Below, piece after piece: positions 1 to 4,961 of a DNA stretch of 5,866 bases. The translations under genes and the position numbers were made by a program. Source of the stretch: a bacterium (GTDB lineage Bacteria; Bacillota_I; Bacilli_A; RF39; UBA660); contig JAQXIG010000108.1 in assembly GCA_029007685.1 (NCBI GenBank), forward strand, positions 1-5,866. Reading direction: 5' to 3'. Each line of letters starts with the position of its first letter. Position 1 is the stretch's first letter. The notes under the pieces are model-generated. The model was not told where the DNA came from. It ran no database searches and saw nothing but the letters and a program-made list of their open reading frames with translations.

Positions 1-26
1 AATTATATCAAAATTACATTAAAAAA

Positions 27-71
27 GTAAGGATAGTAAGCTTAAATTTTGGGAATAAAAGCAATCCTTAC
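27..71 (-). repeat. Inverted repeat, possible backup terminator
   Basis: GTAAGGAT at 27-34 is the exact reverse complement of ATCCTTAC at 64-71, with 29 bases between. Read on the minus strand the stem is followed by six T residues (26-21), so it could act as a second, weak terminator downstream of the yjcZ-like gene. The loop is long for a classical Rho-independent terminator and the function is uncertain. Confidence 0.35.
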
Positions 72-96
72 AAATCAATTATATAACATTAACATT

Positions 97-139
97 AAAA
101 TAAAAAGACTATTAACAAATTTTACTTTGTCAACAGTCT
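97..139 (-). terminator. Rho-independent terminator of the yjcZ-like gene
   Basis: The arms at 106-119 and 126-139 pair over 14 bp with two G-U wobbles and a 6-base loop. On the minus strand the stem runs straight into TTTTTATTTT (106-97), the expected U-tract. It lies about 50 bases past the stop codon of the minus-strand gene at 190-315, which suits a terminator for that gene. Confidence 0.7.
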
Positions 140-141
140 GA

Positions 142-166
142 GATCATTTAAGTATTTTAAATGATC
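142..166. repeat. Perfect 10-bp hairpin upstream of terminator
   Basis: GATCATTTAA (142-151) and TTAAATGATC (157-166) form a perfect 10-bp stem around a 5-base loop, directly next to the terminator hairpin at 106-139. It has no T-tract of its own on either strand. It could protect the 3' end of the yjcZ-like message or be a protein-binding palindrome; neither can be decided from sequence. Confidence 0.5.
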
Positions 167-189
167 TAGCAATCATAGATTATTCTTTA

Positions 190-315
190 TTAGTGACATT
201 CATATCTTCTATCATTTGCACAAATAATAAGGACTAAGAATACAATTAGTACTATCCATAACCAAGAACCTTGATTACAATTGTGGCCATGTCCATAGCC
301 ATAACCATAAAACAT
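190..315 (-). CDS. YjcZ-like small sporulation membrane peptide
   Basis: This 41-residue ORF starts at ATG 315 and stops at TAA 192-190. An AGAGGAG ribosome binding site (332-326 on the minus strand) lies 10 bases upstream. Residues 1-16 are Gly/Tyr/His/Asn-rich, beginning MFYGYGYGHGHN. Residues 17-32 form one hydrophobic membrane helix (SWLWIVLIVFLVLIIC), followed by a short charged tail NDRRYECH. A Gly/Tyr-rich head plus a single helix is the hallmark of the YjcZ/tiny-TM family of Bacillus sporulation peptides, whose molecular role is poorly known. A candidate mother-cell promoter lies upstream (422-449) and a terminator downstream (97-139), so it appears to be a complete monocistronic unit. 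The His residues and three Cys (13, 32, 40) are not typical of B. subtilis YjcZ as I remember it. Family assignment rests on architecture rather than alignment. Confidence 0.72.
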   Translation of the reverse strand: MFYGYGYGHGHNCNQGSWLWIVLIVFLVLIICANDRRYECH

Positions 316-662
316 AAAATCACTACTCCTCTCTAATATATTATATTTTTAGAGAAGAAAAGTGCTATAGAAATCATTGTATTTCAGAAAAAAGACTGAT
401 TCATAGATATTTACTTTACACTATAATATGAATTGCGAGCATAGGTTTATAAATTATAATTCGTACTACATAAATTAAAATGTGATGTATAAATGAAATC
501 ATAATATTTGTTGTTTCTCTATTTCAATAATTTAGTCAATTTAGGAGTAAATAATGAAAGTATTAAGTGATATATTTTTAGAGTAAAAATAATAATTTAT
601 CTATCCTAAGATGGGAATCAGACAAAAAATAGAAAGAATTTTAAATAATTGATGAAGTGATA
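316..662. other. Intergenic stretch without an intact gene
   Basis: This AT-rich stretch holds the candidate yjcZ-like promoter (422-449) and an imperfect palindrome at 331-354 (CTCTAA ... TTAGAG). It also holds two aborted plus-strand reading frames: ATG 554 after AGGAG at 543-547 (10 codons) and ATG 611 (13 codons). Both are in the same frame as the remnant ORF at 716-1015, so they may be traces of an older 5' part of that gene. Nothing else is supported. Confidence 0.4.
422..449 (-). promoter_or_regulatory. Candidate SigE/SigK-type promoter for yjcZ-like gene
   Basis: On the minus strand TAAAC (449-445), 14 bases, then CATATTATA (430-422) resembles the CATANNNTA -10 element of mother-cell sigma factors. 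The implied leader is about 100 bases, which is long, and the -35 match is weak. The cotE upstream region has a similar arrangement (4269-4297). Confidence 0.35.
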
Positions 663-675
663 AGGAGATCAAAGT

Positions 676-1015
676 ATGTTGTTTTTAAGAAATAAATGAG
701 AATAATATCGACTTAGTGAACGAAATGTTGGATCACTATTACTTTAGAATGTTAGAGCGTTTTCTGATGAAGGCACAACCTCATATACAATATCATATCA
801 TTGCAGTTAGAGTAGATGTTTTTTTAAAGCTAAACAGAGGGAAAAATAAAAGGAAGATAAAATCTTTAGATTATATAGATTCTATTTTTATAGAATATAA
901 AACGCTAATAGGAGATATGAATATGATTTCATATGTTCCTGAAGTTCATACTATATTACAACAAAATGTTAATTACATTACGTTATCTAGAAATAAAAAA
1001 GATAATTATAAATAG
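676..1015 (+). pseudogene. Broken gene, uncharacterised, intact last 99 codons
   Basis: The open part runs from GTG 716 (or ATG 725) to TAG 1013-1015 and encodes a mixed-charge, non-repetitive protein that I do not recognise. It has many aromatic residues, no membrane segment and no obvious catalytic motif. There is no ribosome binding site before 716 or 725. The only good one, AGGAG at 663-667, sits 8 bases before ATG 676. That ATG opens a different frame which stops at TGA 697-699 after seven codons. Moving from the first frame to the second between 689 and 697 would join the start to the open part, reading through EINENNIDLVNEM. The simplest reading is a gene inactivated by a single-base frameshift; the upstream fragments at 554 and 611 in the same frame suggest further decay. 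An unannotated intact gene starting at GTG 716 is the alternative. Confidence 0.45.
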
Positions 1016-1055
1016 GAGATAACTAAGAAAGATATTTTATGGATGAAGGCACTGA

Positions 1056-1440
1056 TCATAATCGGTTATTATTACGATTTATTAAAATCAAAAAGGAAAA
1101 AAGTTTAGTTTCGACTTTCTTTCTTTTTGATTTCCTATTGTGATCTTTAGATTTTTGAAATCTTTTATTCTTATCATTTACGTTAATTGTAATGTTAGTA
1201 TATTCTTCTATTAAATCCTATCTTTTTTGACTGTATTCCGGAAATTTTCCTTCTATATAAGAAGCTCTTAGGTAAGGAAGCTCCTCTAGAGTTTTTATTA
1301 TTCTAAATGGGTGCCAATATCGATATCTGTTAGAGCTAGTTTTAACAATTCATTTCTCACAACATCAAATCTTCATGGGATTGTTTGTATTTTATAAATG
1401 CATATAACTCTGTTAGTTACTCAACGACAAATCAATTGTT
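1056..1440 (-). pseudogene. Decayed minus-strand gene, product not recognised
   Basis: Three successive minus-strand segments read like pieces of one protein. The first (about 1410-1372) gives LTELYAFIKYKQSHEDLML. The second (about 1360-1304) gives VRNELLKLALTDIDIGTHL. The third (1304-1056) gives RIIKTLEELPYLRASYIEGK, continues through PEYSQK to a TAG at 1220-1218, then runs 54 more codons to TGA 1058-1056. Adding one base at each of the two junctions would restore a continuous frame, and one in-frame stop interrupts the last segment. The peptides have varied composition unlike translated AT-rich noise. The C-terminal part is Lys/Arg-rich. No start codon with a ribosome binding site is visible. 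The protein appears helical and soluble, and I cannot assign a family. There is no transposase-like motif. Chance open frames remain possible. Confidence 0.42.
1085..1133. repeat. Long A/T hairpin, possible bidirectional terminator
   Basis: Two 20-base arms (1085-1104 and 1114-1133) pair at 18 positions plus one G-U wobble and one mismatch, around a 9-base loop. One arm is A-rich and the other T-rich, so on either strand the 3' arm supplies a T-rich tract. It lies 70 bases past the end of the plus-strand remnant (1015) and within the 3' part of the minus-strand remnant. A terminator shared by convergent genes would fit, but the stem has little GC. Confidence 0.4.
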
Positions 1441-1450
1441 CTCTTATTTA

Positions 1451-1483
1451 TAAAAAATGGTATAGCCTCAAACTATACCATTT
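1451..1483 (-). terminator. Orphan Rho-independent terminator, minus strand
   Basis: AAATGGTATAG (1455-1465) and CTATACCATTT (1473-1483) form a perfect 11-bp stem with a 7-base loop. On the minus strand the stem is followed by T residues (six in a row counting 1457-1452, three of them within the stem). No intact minus-strand gene lies to its right: the next gene (1696) is on the plus strand. It therefore looks like the remains of a lost transcription unit. Confidence 0.6.
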
Positions 1484-1631
1484 AGAGAGATTTTATGTTT
1501 TAGAAATTGTCAAGGAGCAATCTTATTCTTGACTACTATATTATATGTAAAGTCTCTAGATTTACTTATCACTTTTACCTAGATTTTATTGTATGAAGAT
1601 TATATCATTTAAGACCATGTATAATTGTAAT
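1484..1631. other. Gene-free AT-rich spacer
   Basis: Every frame on both strands is broken by stops within about 30 codons, and no ribosome binding site is linked to a useful start. GTCAAG (1509-1514) and CTTGAC (1527-1532) form a short inverted repeat of unknown meaning. I see nothing else. Confidence 0.4.
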
Positions 1632-1660
1632 TTGACAAAAAGATCATTTTTTGCTATCAT
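1632..1660 (+). promoter_or_regulatory. SigA promoter with extended -10 for ankyrin gene
   Basis: TTGACA (1632-1637), a 17-base spacer and TATCAT (1655-1660) preceded by TGC form a near-consensus vegetative promoter with an extended -10. The predicted start near 1667 leaves a leader of about 29 bases carrying the ribosome binding site AGAGGTG (1681-1687), 8 bases before ATG 1696. Confidence 0.8.
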
Positions 1661-1695
1661 AGTTACTTGTCCCGTATAAAAGAGGTGTTTATAGA

Positions 1696-2391
1696 ATGTT
1701 TTATAATGAGACAAAAACCATGGAACTAGTGGAGGAAGATCCGTCCCTGATATTTGAATTAATCAAACAAGACCGTCTAGAACTAGTAGGCAAAATATTA
1801 AAGAAAAAAAGAGTGGATATTAACACATGCGATGAAGCTGGAAATAGTGTCCTAGTTCGTTTATTAAAACACGGTGCTTATGATTTGGTATTAGATAATA
1901 TGGGAAATAAAGATTGGGATGTCAATCATCAAAATCTAGACGGAAACACATTTGCTCACTATTTGGTTTCAATTAACTATGTGCATGTAATTGAAATTAT
2001 TGCCAAATTAAAAAAGAACAAAAAATTCTTACCCAATATAAAAAATAATAAAGGAGAAACTATTTTAGATAAATCCATTAATGATCATTACATATATACA
2101 ACTGTGAAAATACTAGAAGATGCTAGATTTAATAATATAGATATCATATCGTTTAAAAACCTCTATGATACCTATATTAAAAGCAATAATTACGGGAAGT
2201 ATTCAAAGATTACAAATCTAGAAATCATCATTGAAAACTTAGAAGAAAAAACACTATTACCAAGAATGGAAAAACTAATTCTATTCATTAAAAGTAATTT
2301 TGAGGTAATCAAACAGGAAGTATTAAGTAATAAAAGATCAATCTGTATGGATAATATAATTAATAATGTTTTAAAAGAAAGTAATAGTTAA
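1696..2391 (+). CDS. Ankyrin-repeat protein
   Basis: The gene encodes a 231-residue cytoplasmic protein with no signal peptide or membrane segment. About four ankyrin-type units are visible: roughly 16-44 (degenerate, DPSLIFELIKQ...RVDIN), 45-79 (DEAGNSVLVRLLKHG...WDVN), 80-114 (NLDGNTFAHYLVSIN...FLPN) and 115-150 (NNKGETILDKSIND...). Each shows the D/N-x-x-G-x-T/S turn followed by a helix pair. Residues 150-231 are predicted helical and Lys/Glu/Asn-rich, with no recognisable domain. Ankyrin repeats are protein-binding scaffolds; the partner cannot be inferred. The ATG is supported by a well-spaced ribosome binding site and a strong promoter. The gene is monocistronic: its terminator overlaps its own last codons, and miaB has a separate promoter. 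It borders decayed genes, so it may be accessory, but codon use looks like that of its neighbours. Confidence 0.85.
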   Translation: MFYNETKTMELVEEDPSLIFELIKQDRLELVGKILKKKRVDINTCDEAGNSVLVRLLKHGAYDLVLDNMGNKDWDVNHQNLDGNTFAHYLVSINYVHVIEIIAKLKKNKKFLPNIKNNKGETILDKSINDHYIYTTVKILEDARFNNIDIISFKNLYDTYIKSNNYGKYSKITNLEIIIENLEEKTLLPRMEKLILFIKSNFEVIKQEVLSNKRSICMDNIINNVLKESNS

Positions 2392-2405
2392 GATTGCTTT
2401 CTTTT
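2373..2405 (+). terminator. Terminator overlapping the ankyrin gene stop
   Basis: Arms 2373-2385 and 2393-2405 pair over 13 bp with one G-U wobble and a 7-base loop, and the 3' arm ends in CTTTCTTTT. The 5' arm is made of the last sense codons and the TAA stop (2389-2391) lies in the loop, so a ribosome finishing translation would cover the 5' arm. Confidence 0.65.
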
Positions 2406-2452
2406 ACTTTATTGTGATATCATGATAAAATAAAATTCACGAATCAAAAAAA

Positions 2453-2461
2453 TGTTATAAT
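2453..2461 (+). promoter_or_regulatory. Extended -10 promoter for miaB operon
   Basis: TGT followed by TATAAT (2456-2461) is a perfect -10 with the TG extension; no good -35 is visible at 16-18 bases upstream. Transcription would start near 2468, which places the TTG at 2470 almost at the 5' end and favours ATG 2485 as the miaB start. Confidence 0.6.
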
Positions 2462-2484
2462 ATTAAAGATTGGATGTGAAAAAT

Positions 2485-3903
2485 ATGCAACTACCAAATT
2501 ACAAACAAGCAAAGCAAAGAATCAAAGAAAATGTCAAAATAGAAAACTATGAAAATTCTGCTATCTACCAAGAACTTGGCTCAGGAAAAACCTATCATTT
2601 AAAAACCTATGGTTGCCAAATGAATGAACACGATAGTGAAAATATCGAAGCTATGTTAGAGCAGTTAGGTTTTACAAAAGAGGAAAATATGGAAGCAGCA
2701 GATTTAGTACTGTTAAATACTTGTTCTATTCGTGAAAATGCTCATAATAAAGCCTTTGGAATGCTAGGTAGATTAAAACATTTAAAAGAAACTAAAAAAG
2801 ATTTAATTGTTGGCCTCTGTGGGTGTATGGCTCAAGAAGAAGGTGTAGTAAATGAAATTTTAGAAAAGCACAAAGAAGTAAACTTTGTTTTTGGAACTCA
2901 CAATCTTCATCATTTGCCTCAAATTTTAAAAAAACATCTTGATACTTCCCAACAACAAATTGAAGTATTCAGTAAAGAAGGAAACTTAATTGAAGGACTA
3001 CCTGTAAAAAGAACCAGCAAACACAAGGCTTATGTAAATATCATCTATGGATGTGACAAGTTTTGTACATACTGTATTGTACCATATACAAGGGGAAAAC
3101 AAAGAAGTCGAAAAAAAGAAGACATTCTAAAGGAAATTCAACAATTAGTAAAGGATGGTTATCAAGAAGTAACACTATTAGGACAAAATGTAAATGCCTA
3201 TGGAAAAGATTTAGAAAACAACTACCATATGGAAGACCTTTTAGAAGATGTTGCTAAAACCAATATTCCACGTGTTCGTTTTATGACCAGTCATCCTTGG
3301 GATTTTACTGATAAAATGATTGAAGTTATCGAAAAATATCCCAATATTATGCCGTTCATTCACCTACCAGTACAATCTGGATCGAGTAGAATTTTAAAGC
3401 TAATGGGAAGAAGGTATACCAAAGAAGATTACCTAACTTTATTGGATAAGATCAGAAATAGAATTCCAAATGTTAGTATTTCAACCGATATCATCGTCGG
3501 TTTCCCTGGGGAAACTGAAGAGGATTTCAAAGAAACTCTAGATTTAGTAGAACATTGTAAATATGACAATGCTTATACCTTTATCTACTCAGCTCGTGAA
3601 AATACGCCAGCCTCTAAATTATTAGATGAAACTTCCCTAAAAGAAAAAGAAGAACGCCTATATCGCTTAAATAACATCGTCAATCAATATTTCTTAGAAA
3701 GTAATCAAAAACTAGTAGATAAAGTAGTAAAAGTTCTAGTAGAAGGTAAAAATGAAAATGGAAAAACTGACCTATATGGCTATACTGACACCAACAAATT
3801 AGTAAATTTTGACGGAGATGATACCTTAATTGGACAGATTATTGATGTCAAAATTACCAATGCCAAAACTTGGAGTTTAGATGGAAAAATCAGTGAATGC
3901 TAA
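2485..3903 (+). CDS. miaB: tRNA-2-methylthio-N6-dimethylallyladenosine synthase MiaB
   Basis: MiaB is a radical-SAM methylthiotransferase that converts i6A37 to ms2i6A37 in tRNAs reading UNN codons, using two [4Fe-4S] clusters. The N-terminal UPF0004 domain shows the three cluster cysteines: YGCQMNEHDSE (Cys44), LNTCSIREN (Cys80) and GCMAQE (Cys114). The radical-SAM domain carries the CxxxCxxC motif in YGCDKFCTYCIVPYTRG (Cys190, 194, 197). A C-terminal TRAM domain lies at about 400-470. At 472 residues it is complete. A longer frame opens at TTG 2470, but that has no ribosome binding site. GGATGTGA (2472-2479) sits 5 bases before ATG 2485 and fits the anti-Shine-Dalgarno, so ATG 2485 is chosen. 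The next gene, ricA, overlaps its end by 23 bases, as expected for an operon; the Bacillus order ymcB-ymcA-cotE is conserved. Confidence 0.95.
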   Translation: MQLPNYKQAKQRIKENVKIENYENSAIYQELGSGKTYHLKTYGCQMNEHDSENIEAMLEQLGFTKEENMEAADLVLLNTCSIRENAHNKAFGMLGRLKHLKETKKDLIVGLCGCMAQEEGVVNEILEKHKEVNFVFGTHNLHHLPQILKKHLDTSQQQIEVFSKEGNLIEGLPVKRTSKHKAYVNIIYGCDKFCTYCIVPYTRGKQRSRKKEDILKEIQQLVKDGYQEVTLLGQNVNAYGKDLENNYHMEDLLEDVAKTNIPRVRFMTSHPWDFTDKMIEVIEKYPNIMPFIHLPVQSGSSRILKLMGRRYTKEDYLTLLDKIRNRIPNVSISTDIIVGFPGETEEDFKETLDLVEHCKYDNAYTFIYSARENTPASKLLDETSLKEKEERLYRLNNIVNQYFLESNQKLVDKVVKVLVEGKNENGKTDLYGYTDTNKLVNFDGDDTLIGQIIDVKITNAKTWSLDGKISEC

Positions 3904-4234
3904 AATTTTAAAAGAAGTAGAGAAACTTGTGACCTTTATCCAAGAAAGTGATGATTACCAAGATTACTTATATCTATCCAAAAAGCTAAAAAAACACAAT
4001 CAAGCGCTTACTTGGATGGAAGAAATAAAAAGCATTCAAAAACAAATAGTCAGACTAGAGGTCGAAAATCAAGATACTACAAGTTTAGAAAAAGAAATCG
4101 AAAAAAAAGAGCAACTTCTAAAAGAAATTCCTCTTTATGTTGAATTCTTAGAAAAACAAGAAATTTTAAATAATTATTTTCAAATTATAAAACAACGATT
4201 AGACGATTACTTTACTAAAAAATTAAATATGTAG
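3881..4234 (+). CDS. ricA: RicA/YmcA-like YlbF-family regulator
   Basis: The gene encodes a 117-residue, almost wholly helical, charged protein of the Com_YlbF (YlbF/YmcA) family, with the domain spanning about residues 5-110. In B. subtilis RicA (YmcA), RicF (YlbF) and RicT (YaaT) form the Y-complex, which works with RNase Y in mRNA maturation and is needed for competence, biofilm formation and sporulation. Position directly between miaB and cotE, as ymcA in Bacillus, selects RicA over RicF. The start ATG 3881 has GGAG (3872-3875) 5 bases upstream and overlaps miaB by 23 bases, suggesting coupling. The protein has no cysteine at all and ends earlier than B. subtilis RicA (about 143 residues). 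The C-terminal cysteines that help hold Fe-S clusters in the Bacillus complex are therefore missing. Confidence 0.8.
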   Translation: MEKSVNAKILKEVEKLVTFIQESDDYQDYLYLSKKLKKHNQALTWMEEIKSIQKQIVRLEVENQDTTSLEKEIEKKEQLLKEIPLYVEFLEKQEILNNYFQIIKQRLDDYFTKKLNM

Positions 4235-4242
4235 AGTAACGA

Positions 4243-4314
4243 AATATCCCTCAATTCATTGCTTTTTGTAAACATTTTACCCACCAAGCATAAATTAAAT
4301 TGTGGAGGGATATT
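4243..4314 (+). promoter_or_regulatory. Inverted repeat masking the cotE ribosome binding site
   Basis: AATATCCCTC (4243-4252) is the exact reverse complement of GAGGGATATT (4305-4314), which contains most of the GGAGGG ribosome binding site and ends right before ATG 4315. AATT at 4253-4256 can also pair with AATT upstream of the right arm across a GTG bulge. In mRNA read through from ricA the site would be double-stranded. The left arm starts 8 bases after the ricA stop, so a terminating ribosome could also open it. Confidence 0.55.
4269..4297 (+). promoter_or_regulatory. Candidate mother-cell (SigE/SigK-like) cotE promoter
   Basis: CATAAATTA (4289-4297) fits CATANNNTA, with TAAAC (4269-4273) 15 bases upstream. 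The small palindrome GTAAA-CAT-TTTAC (4268-4280) overlaps the -35 region. In B. subtilis cotE is transcribed from SigE- and SigK-dependent promoters. Transcription would start near 4303, giving a very short leader that keeps the GGAGGG but lacks the masking arm at 4243-4252. The -35 match is weak. Confidence 0.4.
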
Positions 4315-4857
4315 ATGGCGAATTACAAAGAGATTGTTACGAAAGCTATCATAGGAAAAGGAAAGAAAACATTTACTACAACAGAAGCTATTACCCCAGA
4401 AACTTTACCTACTACAATTTTAGGATGTTGGGTAATCAATCATAATTTTAAAGGTCATCAAAAGGGCAATAAAATAAATATCGAAGGTAGTTATGACGTC
4501 AATATCTGGTATTCTTGTCTGGATGATACAAAAACAGAAGTGATTAGAAAAACGACAACTTATTTAGAAAGCGTAGCAGTTCCAAAACGAACCGATGGCA
4601 ACTTAAGCAACGAAGAAGTAATTATTAGAAGTTTAAAACAACCATCTTGTACAAGGGCTGACATCGTAAATGGTAAGATCGAATATACCATTGAAAAAGA
4701 ATTAGGGATTGAAATCGTTGGGGACACCAAAGTAAAAATTGCTTACGACGAAGAAGAAGATCCATGGGAAATCATAACTGACGAAACCACTGAGGAAGAT
4801 ATTAGAAATATCGAACAAGAAATTGATAATGAAGTAAATGAAGAATATCTTGATTAA
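4315..4857 (+). CDS. cotE: Outer spore coat morphogenetic protein CotE
   Basis: CotE directs assembly of the outer coat around the forespore, acting in the mother cell. The 180-residue product matches the family length (B. subtilis 181). Recognisable blocks are YKEIVTKAIIGKGKK near the N-terminus, ILGCWVINH (35-43), IEGSYDVNIWYS (56-67), DTKTEVI (71-77), LKQPSC (107-112) and EIVGDTKVKI (133-142). An acidic Glu/Asp-rich tail follows (145-180), as in Bacillus CotE. The start is ATG 4315, with GGAGGG (4304-4309) 5 bases upstream; the in-frame TTG at 4300 would place the ribosome binding site inside the gene and is rejected. It follows ricA by 80 bases, a gap holding a candidate mother-cell promoter and a structure that could mask its ribosome binding site. 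Its presence implies the organism can make spores. mutS, next in B. subtilis, is not here. Confidence 0.95.
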   Translation: MANYKEIVTKAIIGKGKKTFTTTEAITPETLPTTILGCWVINHNFKGHQKGNKINIEGSYDVNIWYSCLDDTKTEVIRKTTTYLESVAVPKRTDGNLSNEEVIIRSLKQPSCTRADIVNGKIEYTIEKELGIEIVGDTKVKIAYDEEEDPWEIITDETTEEDIRNIEQEIDNEVNEEYLD

Positions 4858-4880
4858 AAGTATCGAATCAGATACTTTTT
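4856..4880 (+). terminator. Terminator of the miaB-ricA-cotE operon
   Basis: AAAAGTATC (4856-4864) and GATACTTTT (4871-4879) form a perfect 9-bp stem with a 6-base loop, ending in TTTTT. The stem begins inside the cotE TAA stop (4855-4857). Confidence 0.8.
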
Positions 4881-4883
4881 AAA

Positions 4884-4907
4884 GTGTCAACAAAAAATAC
4901 TTGACAC
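4884..4907. repeat. Inverted repeat over the rpsP -35 (possible operator)
   Basis: GTGTCAA (4884-4890) and TTGACAC (4901-4907) are perfect 7-bp inverted repeats 10 bases apart. The right half contains the -35 hexamer, so a dimeric protein binding here would block the promoter. No known operator is recognised. Confidence 0.4.
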
Positions 4908-4930
4908 CAATGGCGATAGTGTTATATAAT
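4901..4930 (+). promoter_or_regulatory. SigA promoter for rpsP-khpA
   Basis: TTGACA (4901-4906), an 18-base spacer and TATAAT (4925-4930) match both vegetative hexamers exactly. Transcription would begin near 4937, leaving a leader of about 25 bases. Confidence 0.85.
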
Positions 4931-4961
4931 CAAGTTACAAACAAGAAATGGAGGAAAAAAC

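Noticed and set aside
422..510. 28-codon hydrophobic minus-strand ORF upstream of the yjcZ-like gene
   Set aside because: No ribosome binding site; it is explained by AT-rich composition and overlaps the candidate promoter.
685..700. Programmed +1 frameshift at AAA TGA in the remnant gene, as in prfB
   Set aside because: There is no stimulating Shine-Dalgarno-like sequence right before the stop and no CTT slip codon; decay is simpler.
1039..1143. 34-codon ORF (MDEGTDHNRLLLRF...) after the plus-strand remnant
   Set aside because: The nearest AGGAG is over 20 bases from the ATG, and half the frame is the A/T hairpin at 1085-1133.
1586..1660. 24-codon minus-strand ORF starting within the ankyrin -10
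   Set aside because: No ribosome binding site, no promoter, and its start lies in a strong plus-strand promoter element.
2470..2484. TTG start giving miaB five extra residues
   Set aside because: It has no ribosome binding site and falls at the predicted transcript start; the GGATGTGA it would contain is the ribosome binding site for ATG 2485.
3063..3257. 64-codon plus-strand ORF inside miaB
   Set aside because: Out-of-frame shadow of the radical-SAM domain; composition is Lys/Ser/Arg noise and there is no ribosome binding site.
4300..4314. TTG start giving cotE five extra residues
   Set aside because: The extra codons are the GGAGGG ribosome binding site of ATG 4315; B. subtilis CotE aligns from the second Met.
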